From Dendrophyllia cribrosa (taxonomy: Eukaryota > Cnidaria > Anthozoa > Scleractinia > Dendrophylliidae), in assembly GCA_024195265.1 (NCBI GenBank), contig JAJLRJ010000010.1, positions 31,939,945 to 32,003,944 on the forward strand: a stretch of DNA of 64,000 nt, read 5' to 3'. Shown one piece after another: positions 1 to 11,784 of this stretch. Below the pieces are notes generated by a model. It made no database searches. It was not told the DNA's origin and was given only the letters and a program-made list of their open reading frames with translations. Each line of letters starts with the position of its first letter. Position 1 is the first letter of the stretch. The translations under genes and the position numbers were made by a program.

Positions 1-1154
1 CAGTTAAGTTCTGCTCCGTAGCTTCCATTTGAATGTTTACTTTTTAGTAGTGCCAATTAAGTGACAATAGACTGCTTATTCTTAAAACTCAGGGAGGAAG
101 GCGCGGAGCTGCGAAAGCGGCCTGGATGCTAGCACAGTTTTGTGACCGCTCGAGTTCGTAAGCAGATAAAAATGCGGACTTTTGGGAGTGCAGTCAAAAT
201 GGGACTCTTTTTTATCACTGCCCCCTATTGAGTAGCCTGCAAAATAGTCGCATTTTTTGCGTTGATCATACGAATGCGCGCGCACTTTGAACGAAAGGAC
301 TGGAGCGAGTGTTCGTCGCTTTCGGCGCTTCGCGCTTTTGCGAGCGAGCAGCGGAAAACACCGACTGTTTTGCAGTCCGGCTACCTTTTCAGATGAAACG
401 AAACACATTTTGTAGTTAAAAAGAAAAGTGGTGCCTTACTTAAGGCATTGGATGATGAATTCTACTTAAAAAAAAATAGAAATAAGGGTAATCCACGTTT
501 GATATATCAAAAGTAAATTTAAATCAGGAGCCCATTAATTTTCTGTGAAAAAGGAATCTTAAAATAATTGAGTCTGTAAAAACGCCGTGACAAGAATTAA
601 TCAGTTGCACGCTCCAGGTTATGGACTCCTGTTCAAATCTATTTATATAAACTTCGAAGCGAAAAGGACGATATATGGAACAGATTATCTTTCTTTGGTA
701 CAGATAACCAGACTAAATTACTATTACAATGGTTAAGTTAGACTCGGAGTCAGGTTTGACGCAAGTATTGATATCAGTACATGTATGAATTCCAAGTCAG
801 AGGATTATTGTCAGTTTTGTATTACAAACTTGTGAATAAGTGAATATTTGTAGAGAAACTGAAGTCAAATTAAAGGTTATTAAAACTGGTACATTGAGGT
901 GTTGATTGAGCATTTTCACAGAGGACGCCGACGAATACAAAACGACCACGGTCATGGATCACCCCAGTAGATTCACTCCAGACCCCATCTAATTTTTGAA
1001 GATATTTCCATAATTATGAAAAAATATATTTTGCGGCATCGTATTTGGTCGTCAGTTCGTTCTTTCCTTGGTTCGTTCTTTCGTTGGACCGTCTTGGACC
1101 AAAAGTACTTGCTAGAGTGCAGTAGGGAAAAGTCCCGACAAGGGTAGGGTAATT
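1..1154. other. No recognised gene
   Basis: An open frame at 82-408 (minus, 108 codons) has no recognisable domain, no splice context and a composition typical of chance or repeat-derived frames, so it is not called. The rest is AT-rich sequence with no domain or RNA signature that I can see. Confidence 0.5.
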
Positions 1155-1455
1155 AACAACTATTCACCGAAGTGGAGGTGGGTAGTGGTGGATATTTACG
1201 AGCCGCGAAGCGGCAAGGTAAATATCCACCACTACCCACCTACACTGAGGTGAATAGTTGTTTTAGTATATACTGAAACAGTGAGATAATATAAAGAAAA
1301 TGATGCTTTTTAACTCATTTATTCCTGTCAACGATTACAATTTTCGCGCGCAAATGATTCGCGAGTTGCTGGGAGGAGAATAGCACTTGCTATTCCCAGT
1401 TTCAGTAGCCAATCAGAGCGCGCTAACAATGCTATCCACTGTTTCAGTATATACG
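1155..1455. mobile_element. Inverted-repeat element, copy a
   Basis: Positions 1155-1262 form a hairpin with arms of about 45 bp starting AACAACTATTCACC. It is followed by an interval bounded by the inverted words GTATATACTGAAACAGTG (from 1266) and its complement (ending 1455). The same combination returns in opposite orientation at 18751-18990, so this is a dispersed non-autonomous element. No ORF is present. Confidence 0.65.
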
Positions 1456-1699
1456 ATAATATATATGTGATATTGAAATTTCTTTATCATTTCTGAGGAG
1501 AAATAATCACTCACTTCATGTTTATAGCAAGTAAATCTCGCCTAGTTAGTCCGAGGCGAGATAAAACTGGTTAATGTATCTGAAAGACACAGACATTCGT
1601 TTTCTAGGAGAGGGCAAAGTTTTGTCGCTCTGACCAGGAGATCTCATTTTAAACCAAATGGCGTTTCGTTTACTCCATGCACTGATGACAAGACGTCAA

Positions 1700-2035
1700 C
1701 CCGGGGGGGGGGGGGGGGGGGGTACTCAACAAAGTTTGGTACGGGGATGCTCCGCCCCGAGATCCAAACCCTTACCCTTTCATATACCGTTTTTGACAGA
1801 AAAGGTATCCCTTTCATACACCTTTCATTGAAAATGCTACCCCTTTCATATACCTTTCATTAAAAAGTGGTACCCCTTTCATATAGCCTTTACGTTTCAT
1901 AATTATCCTTTTGAAAGGCCCTTTTTATAATACTTAAATGGCAGTTTTCCCTACCCTTTTGCATATTTCAACTCGTGTTTTCCCTAGCCTTTCCTATACT
2001 TCGTGAAATCCTTACCCTACACGTTGCATGACTTC
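1700..2035. mobile_element. G-tract repeat, family A copy 1
   Basis: A run of about 20 G leads into GTACTC and then several degenerate repeats of CCCTTTCATATACC. The same arrangement is seen at 14608-14826 and 25176-25639 on the other strand. It is non-coding. The ladder of short internal repeats is the family hallmark. Confidence 0.6.
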
Positions 2036-4328
2036 AAAATGGAAAGAAAAAGGCCTAAATAATATTTGTTCGCTTTAAAAGTAGATTTTAACAAGCTGAA
2101 AGCGATAATACCGATCGGATCGTGTGCCATGTCTGCAATTGAAGCGGCGAAGCAAAGAAGCGACGTTTTAAGAATTTTCAAACAGCCTAGGAACATTACG
2201 GTAAAGGAAGTCATGTGAATTTATGTCGATATAAATGTTTCATTGACTTTTTTGTGTGTTTAAATTCTAAGCTTTTTAGGAATGTTTATAAAACGTGCCC
2301 AAATTCAGTCGAATAAAATCTGGAATTTCCTCCATGCTCAGCCAATTTTGCTTGCGAGAACAGTTTACCGATGTGTTAATGGTGTACGCATTTTGCTTTT
2401 AAAGATAAACTAATGGGTATTTGAACGCAAAATTTTTCAAAACAATTATTGACCTCGATAAATTCTCGTGCGTGCGTTAGTCTTCGGCACAACTTCGTAA
2501 TTCCCAAGAGACTAGCTTCGTAGGATTGTCGCTTCGTAGTAAGATCGGGATATGTCGTATCAGCTTATTTTGAGCTTTCCGTTACGTTTGTACCTGTACA
2601 CTGAGTTTGTTGAAAAATAAGTGTGCTAGTCTATTTTGGTGACGATGAAGGGAAGGGAACGGTGCCTATTAAAAAATTGGACACATCACGTGTCGTACGA
2701 AAAAATATTGCACCCCAAGTTAAAAGCCGCTAAGGAAATAAAAAAAAAAAAACTCGCATGCCCGAGGGTTAATAAAAATTCCCCCCTCTCGGAGCGCTAG
2801 GTAAATTCGACAAACGGTGCACTGCGTCAAAATGCAAAAAAGATTATGTTCTTCTCTCGCAGTACTGTTTGGAAGCATCTTAAACTTTTCTGTTGTGATC
2901 ACGTGCTTTTCTTTGTTTGTTTGTTTGCGCTTTCATAACTGAAAAGCGTGCAAACGTTGTATACCCCAAAATTTTTCACGTTTTTGTCAGCGATTGGCTT
3001 AATTGGCTTAATCAATATTCATGAAAAATTAGTAGCCCTCGGAGCAAATCAAGCAGGTCGTGTTTGTGTGAAGATGTCTCGCAAGTTGTAAAACTTTTTG
3101 GCGCTCTAGAAGCAACTTGGAAGACTCCGGGAAGACGTACCGCCAAGGGAAAAGTCGCCTTACAACTCCAACCGAAGGTGAGAGTCGCTTCGCAAAAAAT
3201 TGCATTTGTTCAGTAAAAGAGTATAAAATTGTGCTCGATGAAGTGAACACGTGCGTTGAGCTTCTTCGTCTTGCGACGTCTCTGCGTTTTGGTATTGCGC
3301 TTACCTTGCAATAAGCTAAGGAGTTGTCTTTCAAAAAAGTCTCTGGCTGGTTAATTTCGTTCAAGCTACATATACTTTCAAAGAACATTTTATAGTTAAA
3401 ATTAAAGAGCTAAGGCTTTGAGACAAATGTTAAAAACAATATTGGAATTCCTGTTGGAAATCGTTTATTCTTTCATTGTATACCATTAACTGTTGAATAA
3501 AACTAGGTCTAATGCACCTAAAATTCAACCTTAGTCGTCTTTAAAAATTACAAAAATTAAACATTTTATCTTATTGATCGTTCATTTATATTTTCAGGAA
3601 CTTCAAAGAGCATCAAAGTCAGGAACATGGAGGACTGAAGAAACAATTCAAGAGGACAAACTGGAATGGACAAATCAGGAGTGATCTCTTCAAAGATAAG
3701 AATTTTGTTTAGTTCATATATTATTTTGCACAAATGGTGGCTGAACATGGGCAAATACTTTAGTTTGTGTTAGTATCAAATATATTGATCCTGAGGAACA
3801 GCGAATCGGATCTGACTGCTAATTGACTGAATCTACCCATCAAATTGACATAAAGAACCGGGGGGTGGGGGGTGGGGAATTGAAGTTTATTCATTTGCTG
3901 AATCGCGTACTGGCTGCTTGTTGTCTGAAATGTCAAATTAGCATAGGTTTTGCAATGGGAAGAAAGTCTTAGGTCCTAGGAAAAATAACTTCTGACAATT
4001 TTAGTCTTAGCCACGATTTGGACGTTAAGCGATCGTTTGATTTATATGGTTGATAATTTGACGATTCAGTTTACGGCTTGTTTTGGTGAACATATCTCTA
4101 TGCAAAACAAATCAGTGTCAAAATGTAATATAATTGCATACAAAACTTCACTTACAAAAGAAATACGATTTTTGTTCGTCGATCGCTTAGCGTGTAGGTA
4201 TAAACGTTACAATAATTATCTCAGTTGATGTGGTGGGTGTTTGTATTTTTTAAGGTGGCACTGACAGTTAATCAAATGCAAATTCCTAATTTGGAAACGT
4301 TAAATTATTTGTTTCCATGGTCACATAC
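2036..4328. other. No recognised gene
   Basis: Overlapping open frames at 3029-3388 (minus, 119 codons) and 3117-3314 (plus, 65 codons) have no domain I recognise. Neither has convincing splice sites. A GGGGTGGGG run sits near 3860. Nothing else is supported. Confidence 0.4.
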
Positions 4329-4732
4329 ACCAATATCACGCTAGCATGGCATGGAAATATATTTAATTTAATGGGGGAAAGAGTCCAGTATCAAAATCAG
4401 CACTTCAATATTAGTAAAACTGTAAAGTTTCGTAAAGATTGCTCGTATACTGACGGAGATATGAGCTTTTGAAACTTAGTACTCTGGCCTAATTTTTACA
4501 AAGAAATGTATGGGAAAAACACGAAAACGAGGCTGGACGGGCAATCTATGCCCGTCCACCATACATTTCTTTGTAAAAATGCTCAGTTTCAAAATTTCAT
4601 ATTTTCGTCAGTTTTCTAGCAATCTTTACAAAACTTTGTAGTTTTACTAATATTGATATGCTGAATTTGATGCTGGACTCTTTTTCCCAATAAACCAAAT
4701 ATATTTTTGTGCCATGCTAGCGTGATATTGGT
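4329..4732. mobile_element. Foldback (long inverted repeat) element
   Basis: The ends are reverse complements: CCAATATCACGCTAGCATGG at 4329 matches the end at 4732. The pairing continues inward, imperfectly, for most of each half and meets around 4530 at a GGACGGGC/GCCCGTCC stem. No ORF. It is a non-autonomous element of about 404 bp. Confidence 0.7.
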
Positions 4733-5560
4733 CTATTGACTGGTATAGAATGACTTTTTTCAAAAAAAAATTCATATCAACGTGGCAGGGACAGTTTCTC
4801 GAAACTTCTTTTTTGTCAGTGCCTGACATCAAATTTTTAATAGTTGATCATATTGTCTGTTAAAAAAAAACTTACTTTTTCCAAATATTGTTTCGATTAA
4901 AAATATTTCGGTTATTTTAGGAGGGCAAATGTTTATTCAATCTAACCAAAGTCTGGTATTGCGTAAAACATTGAATGTTCTAAATTGAATCACTTGCTCC
5001 AATCTTAGTAAATGGTAATTTTAAAAAGAAAGATTTTAATAAATTAGGCTCGTGCACAATTCGACAAATTGGCTGTTATAAATTAAATAAATTTACTTTT
5101 CAAAATTGTTTCAGTTAATTTAGAAGGCAAATTTTATTCAATTATTTTTCAATTTAACCAAAGTCAGGCATTGTGTTAAAAATAGAATCAATTGGGAATA
5201 TTTTAGCCTGTCAGTGCGTCCTAACAATTATTCACACATCCCCTACATCAACTGACCGACAAGAGAACAAATTAAAGGCCTTTACAAGTTGTGTTCTCTC
5301 CTTTTCACGTGTTTTTTCTTTTATATACGGAAAATTATTCTCAGTCGCCCATGCTAAAAAATAAGGAAGCTTATACTTGAGATTGAGTGCAGGCCTGTGT
5401 TCTCTTGTCAATCGTACGTACAGTATTTAGAAGCTTAGTTTATAAAGCCCTAATGTCTGGTGTTGAGGAAAGCCGGTATTTTCGGTGATCAGTATAGACC
5501 TTGTAAATGGTATGAACCCAGGTTCAATAGTCTGTCGAGTGTGATCGTCTAGGTTAGTGT
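4733..5560. repeat. Degenerate dispersed repeats, no gene
   Basis: Words such as AATTTAACCAAAGTC (about 4940 and 5150), TGAATGTTCTAAATT and GGCTCGTGCACAATTCGA recur here, and again at 7330-7590. This indicates an old tandem or dispersed repeat family of roughly 130-200 bp. No coding region is recognised. Confidence 0.4.
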
Positions 5561-5562
5561 AG

Positions 5563-5640
5563 TTCTGAAAAGAACTGTTGTGTTGTTGACAATGACGGAC
5601 GTTTCTACAACCTGAGCGGAAGTCATCTTTAGAGTCATAT
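5563..5640 (+). pseudogene. Inverted partial copy of the secreted-peptide ORF
   Basis: The plus strand reads a frame SEKNCCVVDNDGRFYNLSG and then stops. This is the same peptide as part of the minus-strand ORF at 6259-6486. The upstream signal-peptide sequence is not preserved, so this copy looks dead. Together the two form an inverted pair flanking the G-tract element at 5928-6245. Confidence 0.5.
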
Positions 5641-5741
5641 GAATTGTAAAGTACTGCCGTTTACGACAACCACTAACAAATGTTAAAGACTAAGACGAAC
5701 TTAGCGACAGACAAGGACTAGCAGTATACAAGATTAAATGC

Positions 5742-5860
5742 TGCGAATGTCAGAAATTTGAACATACGACTGGCTGAACACAAACGGGCGACGAAAAATG
5801 ATGTCAACAACGACAGTACCCACAGTACGGACTACAGAGAACAAACACCACTGAACTAAT
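5742..5860 (+). pseudogene. GIY-YIG-like / Penelope tail fragment
   Basis: A short frame starting NVRNLNIRLAEHKRATKND and ending at a stop resembles the RLxEHKRA segment seen after the GIY-YIG domain of Penelope-like elements and related C-termini. Only this fragment survives; the catalytic GIY and YIG motifs are not visible. The identification is tentative. Confidence 0.3.
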
Positions 5861-5927
5861 ACCAACAGCTACCTGCGGCCTACAAACGACTTTTCACTAG
5901 AACAGACAAAACTTACACTATCAATGC

Positions 5928-6207
5928 CCGGGGGGGGGGGGGGGTACTCCCGACAATTTAGGATAGGTTCTCAAAAGAAAATCGAGATTTGATACCCTTT
6001 TTAAGGCCCAATTCAGGCGTGTAGTACAGTTTTAACAGACCATATCTTTTTCGTTTTGCGCGTTGGGGTGAAAATTGCAATTTAGTGACCCTATCTTAGG
6101 ATCACAATACCAAAAATACCAAAAAGGATACCCTATTTAAGGACTGAGCACCTCAAAAACCCTATCCTATCGGGCGGCACATACCTATATAGCGTATATA
6201 TGGGAGT

Positions 6208-6245
<38 letters not shown>
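5928..6245. mobile_element. G-tract element, family B copy 1, 8-bp TSD
   Basis: A G run plus GTACTCCC at the left mirrors GGGAGTAC plus a long C run at the right. The element is flanked by an exact 8-bp direct repeat ATCAATGC (5920-5927 and 6246-6253). An 8-bp target duplication with short inverted ends suits a hAT-like non-autonomous transposon. No ORF. Confidence 0.75.
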
Positions 6246-6258
6246 ATCAATGCACGGA

Positions 6259-6486
6259 TCAATTGCAACAATCACTGTATTGATTCTCAACAGCCAGTGA
6301 CATCATGGTAAAACTGACCAATGACAGCTTACAATTCTCATGGCTCTGAAGATGACTTCCACTCAGGTTGTAGAAACGTCCGTCATTGTCAACAACACAA
6401 CAGTTCTTTTCAGAACTACAATGTAGACCTGTTATACAGATCAACAGAAAAAAAACTAAAACATAACGTTTCGAAGTCGACTGCAT
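6259..6486 (-). CDS. Small secreted Cys-containing peptide, candidate
   Basis: A 75-residue frame opens with a classic signal peptide: a short basic start, then VLVFFLLICITGLHC. It continues SSEKNCCVVDNDGRFYNL and ends with a CC pair near the C-terminus. There are about five cysteines after the predicted cleavage site. The frame is continuous, but an intron around the GTCTACATTGTAG segment cannot be excluded. It lies directly beside the G-tract element, and an inverted broken copy sits at 5563-5640. I do not recognise the family; anthozoans have many small secreted Cys-rich peptides. It may also be an expressed-looking fragment of a larger gene. Confidence 0.4.
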   Translation of the reverse strand: MQSTSKRYVLVFFLLICITGLHCSSEKNCCVVDNDGRFYNLSGSHLQSHENCKLSLVSFTMMSLAVENQYSDCCN

Positions 6487-6489
6487 AAA

Positions 6490-7004
6490 ACTTCAAACAA
6501 ATCATTTATAGTTTAGTCAACCAAGTTTTACTTCGTAGCTCAATTTAAATTCAAGTTCTCAGAAAATGATATTTCGGGTTTATAAATATCGTTTTATACT
6601 TCAAAGTCAATTTTCAGATCATTTTAGGAGGATTTTTTGTAAAATGAAATGGAAACTCAAAACGTCTGGCACATCTTTTCCTATGATCTCAATTTTTGGA
6701 ATTGTTTGAACAAGTTCAACATACTAAAATACTGAAATATTAATTCAGACGCACAGTTTCTTAAAAAGAATAACGTGGCGTTAACTTATGAGATTGCAAA
6801 TTGTGTTTTTTAGTCTACAGGTAAATTTTCTGTTGTTTTGATGCTGCCGGATATTTTATTAAACATCCAATTACCTCAATTTGGACAAGAGATACAAAAC
6901 CGATTATAAAAAGATGAATTGTTTCTACTTTGGTTCCGTATATTATTCTCATGGTCTGTATAATTCCTTGATTTGATTTAGGCCATTTACGTTTGTCGAG
7001 GTGG
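6490..7004. other. No recognised gene
   Basis: AT-rich sequence upstream (on the minus strand) of the small secreted ORF. It contains TTTATAAATATCG near 6577, a possible TATA-like word, but no firm promoter call is made. Confidence 0.3.
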
Positions 7005-7141
7005 TTTGGTTTTTCATGGCGATAGTGCAAAAATCCCGCGGGGACGGGTTTTGGGGGCGAGGGAGCGGAAAAATAGTTCGCGTTCGTCTCCCCGGGATTT
7101 TTGCACTCTCCCAAGTTTTCGCTTGCCATCAAAAACCAAAA
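7005..7141. mobile_element. Short inverted-repeat element
   Basis: TTTGGTTTTTCATGGCGA at the left pairs with the complement ending at 7141. Inside, AGTGCAAAAATCCC pairs with GGGATTTTTGCACT. About 137 bp, non-coding. The minus-strand ORF at 6815-7144 merely crosses it. Confidence 0.55.
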
Positions 7142-7324
7142 CAAAACTGATCACACGGAAAATAAGGGAACTGTGAATAGTCTTACTGACAAAAATAAAC
7201 GTGTTTAGGGTAAACCTAAAAAATAGACATTGGGTATTATAAATGGGCTCTCTTAAATTTAGTTTTTAAGTGAAGGAAAAGACGTTTATCTGTTGGCATT
7301 CGATGTAGCACAGAATGAAACATT

Positions 7325-7590
7325 TTAGTTTGATTTTGATAAATTGATCTCGTGCACTATAAGATCTCTAGGAAGAAATTGGAGCGAAGCAATTGTTTGT
7401 TGAATATACATGTTCTAAATTATATGACTTGCTCCAATCGTAGCAAACAATGATTTAAAATATGATTTTGATAAATTGGACTCGTGCACAATTCGATCTA
7501 TCGCTAGAATGCCGAAAACGGAGCCATGCAATTGTCTGTTGAATGTTCTAAATTATTTTACTTGCTCTAAACTTAGCAAAAGGTCATTTT
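7325..7590. repeat. Two tandem copies of a ~130-bp unit
   Basis: GATAAATTGATCTCGTGCAC ... TTGTTTGTTGAAT ... TGACTTGCTCCAATCGTAGC is followed by a second diverged version from about 7463. Related sequence occurs at 4900-5060. Non-coding. Confidence 0.5.
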
Positions 7591-7925
7591 TTTCTGTGCT
7601 ACAAAGGAAACTGGCGAACAGTTAAAGGTCTTGTTATTAAAAGCAACATGGCAAGCTATGAAAAATATTAAAATGTCAAGTATATATCGAATGAAATCAG
7701 AAGCCAAATGTACTTGATAAATAAACAATAAAAGATCTTACACTTTGATTTTCGTTATCCAAAACGTTTTATCTACTATACAAACAATGTTCATGATTTT
7801 TTTAATAGCTTGCCATGTTTCTTCTAATATCCTTCATGTATACACTGTCTCGTGCAAGAATCTTGAAGATTTAACGGTGGTTTTCATCGGCGACAGAAAT
7901 ATTCGTACAAAGATATAAAGAATGA

Positions 7926-8600
7926 ACACAGTTTGTTCTTCTTATGCCGTCTTCTTAGGAATTGAGACGGCATAAGCACAAGGGAAAAAACTTGGTTATT
8001 TTTTCTTGTGATTATGTCGCATTTAATTCCTAATGAGGACAATATAAGAAGAACAAGTATGTTTTCTTTTTCTTATATTTGTGCTTATACTTGTGTCGCT
8101 TGTGAAAACCAGCGTTAAATTGTGATTTTCGTTACACGAGATGTTTTATACTTTTTTGATAAAAAATTTTCAAGGTGTTCCCCGGGGAAACGCTGTGCAA
8201 ATTTTTCAAAATTTTCCCGCCAAAAGACTTGGTATATATAGGAAGATAAAAATTGTCACACCTTTTAATTAGATAATGATTTTTACTAAATTAATAAAGT
8301 TATTAAAAAAGTATTGTACAATATAAATAAGAGAGAGAATAAAGAATACTATGAAACTGAAATAACTTTTTATTGTTGTTGAGTTTTCTAATTATTTATT
8401 AAATACAATATAAAGTAGCTTTAAAATTTAATAAAATAAACGGCGCATGCGTATTTTAAGCGCCCGTATTTTTCTAAGTCTTTTGGCGGGAAAATTCTAG
8501 ATTTTCAAACAAAGATTAAAAAAAAACTGGCGCATGCGTATTTAACGCGCCGGTATTTTTCTAAGACTTTTGGCGGGAAAATTTTACAAATTTGAACAGG
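7926..8600. repeat. Inverted and direct repeats, no gene
   Basis: 7926-8062 is an imperfect inverted repeat (TTGTTCTTCTTATGCCGTC with its complement). The word TTTTCCCGCCAAAAGACTT at about 8212 recurs inverted at about 8480 and 8570. The last two sit in a direct duplication that also carries GGCGCATGCGTATTT. These are likely ends of non-autonomous elements. No coding region. Confidence 0.45.
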
Positions 8601-8671
8601 GTTTACCATGGAAAACCATTGTACATGCAAAGTAAAATAAGCTTTTTAATGAGCAATAGACAATGAAATAT

Positions 8672-10029
8672 TAGCCTGTGAACAGGCTCTCTGTTGGGAT
8701 ATAGGGCGAAAAAAAAAAACGACGAACGGGGAGGGGGTGGGTAAAAGGAAAAGGGAGGGCGAGAGCCTGTCGACAAATTATTGAGGCCGCCGTTCCACCC
8801 CTTTGTAATTAACCTGTCGATTATCTGTCAACAAGATCATTATCAGTGGTTGGTTGCATTGGAATGTAAATAGTCGCGCACGTGAAAATGACAAGTCGCG
8901 GGAACGAATAATCACGGCATGAGAAATTAACGATCCTTACACTTTCAAAGCGATAACAAACTTTAGCCGATTAGTATTTATCTTGCAACAAAAGTGAGCC
9001 AGAGAAACCACAGTGTATGCTGGGCCACCGTAGTATGCAAATTAGAGCTAGCACAAAACAACGGCATAAAGAAATATAATTCTAACGGCTCTGTACAATT
9101 TCAGAGATATTCCGCCGAAATCAAAAGATCAATATCATCGAAGAGAACAAATTCCTAACTGTGATCTAATAGCGCATTTCTCTCTTAAGTCTTACTGGAA
9201 AAGCTTCATGCTTTTTAAATACTTTTTAGCGATGAGTGATACTAGTTTTTAGCCTGTCTATTTTTACAGAGAGTCGCTTAAAGACATGCAGTGAAGGCTT
9301 AAAACAATACAATGGTCACACAACAGGAGTCGCGCGTGTAGGTCTGTCTACCCCTTTTAGTTTTATAACCATGCGCATAGTTCTTTCTCAGCTTCTTCTT
9401 CCCCTAAACCAATAGCAAATGCTTTGAGTCCCAAACGTGTCATCTCCTCGACTTGATCCTTCATAATGGAAACTAGTGGCGTTACAACAATAACGGTCGT
9501 TCTTTCCAACTTCCACAGCTCTTTCAGGACACGAGGGAGAATTTGAAAGATTGAACTTTTTCCAAATCCAGTCGGAAGAATGCCAAATACATTCTTTTTC
9601 TCCGCTTAAGACTTCAGGAGCGTTTCTGCTCTTCTTTTAAAACCGGTAATATGAGGGAAATCCCTCAGAGACTCAGATAATGGCCCAATGCTTTTTCAAA
9701 CTGATCGATTGAGAACCGGCCGTCAGACATCAGACATGTTTCTATTTTGCAGTGCGATATGCAAATTTTGATCGCATGTCGGCGGATATCATGACCGCAA
9801 ACTTGTCAACAGAATGTGTCAACAGTCGGTGATCTGACCAATCAGCATTTGCACTAGAATCTAGTGCACAGTTGGTGATCTGGAACGGCGGCATCAATGG
9901 TTTGTCTACAGGCTTCCCCGCCTCTTCCCCTCTCCCCAGTTTTCCCGCGGCTCGCTTCGCTCGCCGAGTTTTCTTTTCGCCGCTATCTACTTTCGTCATA
10001 CCCCCACAAGGAGGCCTGTTCACAGGCTA
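8672..10029. mobile_element. DNA transposon remnant with TAGCCTG ends
   Basis: The left end TAGCCTGTGAACAGGC at 8672 is matched by its complement ending at 10029. Similarity continues inward for about 130 bp in each arm, including a second AGCCTGT and a GCCGCCGTTCCA block. The interior contains a broken RecQ-like helicase segment on the minus strand. I see no clear target duplication. The minus-strand frame at 9742-10023 is only the right terminal repeat read through. Confidence 0.7.
9363..9676 (-). pseudogene. RecQ-like helicase fragment inside transposon
   Basis: The minus strand encodes NVFGILPTGFGKSSIFQ, a Walker A motif of the RecQ type, then TTVIVVTPLVSIMKDQVEEM, the motif Ia region, and terminates soon after. 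An in-frame stop interrupts the conserved segment just upstream of NVFGILP. Only about 100 residues of a normally much longer helicase remain. Its position between the inverted ends at 8672 and 10029 says it is cargo of that element and not a host RECQ gene. Confidence 0.75.
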
Positions 10030-11344
10030 AAAGAATTGTACTGAATGGTTACATATTTTCTTCCAAAAGCGTAACATAAAGGTCTAGTTGTTTTCCGAGC
10101 TATACATTGTGTATTTGTTTATGTTCTTGAAAACCTTGTACATGCCAAGTTTTCACGTTACAAATTGCTTATGACTGCTAAAAACAACACGAGAATTTAC
10201 GTGGATTTGGAAACATTGATTTTTAACTCTTCAAACAATTGTAAATCGATTAGAAATATCTACGATTTTGCACTTTGCTTTATACTGAAATGCTGCATAT
10301 AAACGTCTGTTGTAAGCAAACTTTGTACCGTGTAAAGTATTAAGTACTGATACAGTGCATCACAGATACAACAAACGTATTTGAACGCAATATGTAGAAC
10401 GTTTATCTACAGAAAGTTAAGGAAAATATTGCTGATCGTTAATAACCACAATTCCTAACAGGGAAAGCTGATAAACCGTCAAACGTACGCGAGACAGAAA
10501 CGCAATGACCCCCAATCAACATGAAAAAATGTATTGCAAAGTGAAAAAGGTCCGCAATAATAACTCAGTGTAACGGCCTAGTATTTACACTGAGAAATCT
10601 TTCAAGGTCAGGCTTGAACTTGAAACCTTTAAAGACGAATTTTCCCCAATATCATTGTTTACATTATCAAGGTACCGTGCTAAATATGAATTGACTTCAG
10701 TTAATAATCCATGAAATTTTTAGAAGCTCTTTGCATCTAATGTTAGCGAAATATCAGCCACTAAAAACTGCAAAGTTCTTGGGTAGGAAAAGCGCTAATG
10801 AGCCACACATTCTTTGTAAAAGTTTGAGTTTGTAAACGGCATAGGGAAAGCTAATTGTGTCATACCCTTTCAAAATTCTGAGTTGATCTTTTTGTATAAA
10901 TTAGAGAATGATGCAATAATTGTAAACAAAGATTCACCTATTGATAACAGATAATGGGCTTCATTGTGGTTATTCTTGTCGATTTTCACGACTTAAAACT
11001 TCATTTAAAATCCTTGTTGACAATTGGAAATTGGAGCTGACAAAATGACCGTCTATTTCCAATAAGAAATCTATTCATAGCCTTTAGCCTTGAACCTCTA
11101 ATTGTAAACTTAACCTGGCCTTCTAATTTCAGGTGGTATCTCTTGGAAACAGCAAAAAACTATAAACGAATTGCTTTTTATTTTCAAAACCCTACTTATT
11201 GAAAACTCTCGAACAGAAAAAATGGCCTTAGTATTGATAACTGGATAACTTTAAAGATAACAGGGAACTTTAAAGATAACAGGGAAAACCCTTAACTGAC
11301 AAATGAACTACAATTTCCAAAAATCAATTGCTCGTAGACCTAAA
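10030..11344. other. No recognised gene
   Basis: AT-rich non-coding DNA. The word ACTGAAAAC and near variants begin to recur from about 11.2 kb and continue to 15.2 kb between inserted elements, suggesting an old degraded tandem repeat. No ORF or RNA gene is supported. Confidence 0.4.
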
Positions 11345-11784
11345 CCCCCCCGGGCGGGGGGGTACTCCCATATATGAGCTATATAGGTATGTGCCGCTGT
11401 GAAGGGTATGGTTTTCAAGCAGTTTAGTCTGGGATAGGGTATAGTAATCAGAGGTTTTTGGTCTAGAATAGGGTATCATTTTCCGCGAAACTGACCAGTT
11501 GCGTGAAGAATTTAGTCTAGACCGTGAGGTTTTACTGGCAAATGGCATTTATAAATCGGTACGGCGGGCCGTTTACGGCATTTTTACTGACCCCTGGCAT
11601 CTTTGATTATCATTGTGAACGAGTTTCTGGAAAATAGCGAGTCTGGAATAGGTCTAGGATAGGGTAGGGTTTTTCGGTGTTTAGTCAAGAATAGGGTTGC
11701 AAAATTCAGCTAAAATGGTCTAGAATAGGTTAAGGGTCTCAGAGTCCCAGCGCAAAAATTGCCCCCCCCCCCCCCCCCCCCCGG
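11345..11784. mobile_element. G-tract element, family B copy 2
   Basis: Starts with C/G runs and GGTACTCCCATATATG, ends in a run of about 20 C. It is flanked by GACCTAAA (11337-11344) and GACCTAAC (11785-11792), a near-perfect 8-bp duplication. The interior carries repeated GGGATAGGGTA/TAGAATAGGG motifs. Non-coding. Confidence 0.7.

Noticed and set aside
82..408. 108-codon minus-strand ORF
   Set aside because: No domain, signal or splice context. Composition like a repeat-derived chance frame.
3029..3388. 119-codon minus-strand ORF
   Set aside because: No recognisable domain, and the opposite strand has an equally open frame. There is no way to prefer either.
9363..9676. Host RECQ helicase gene
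   Set aside because: Only a short broken fragment lies between transposon inverted ends, with an in-frame stop.
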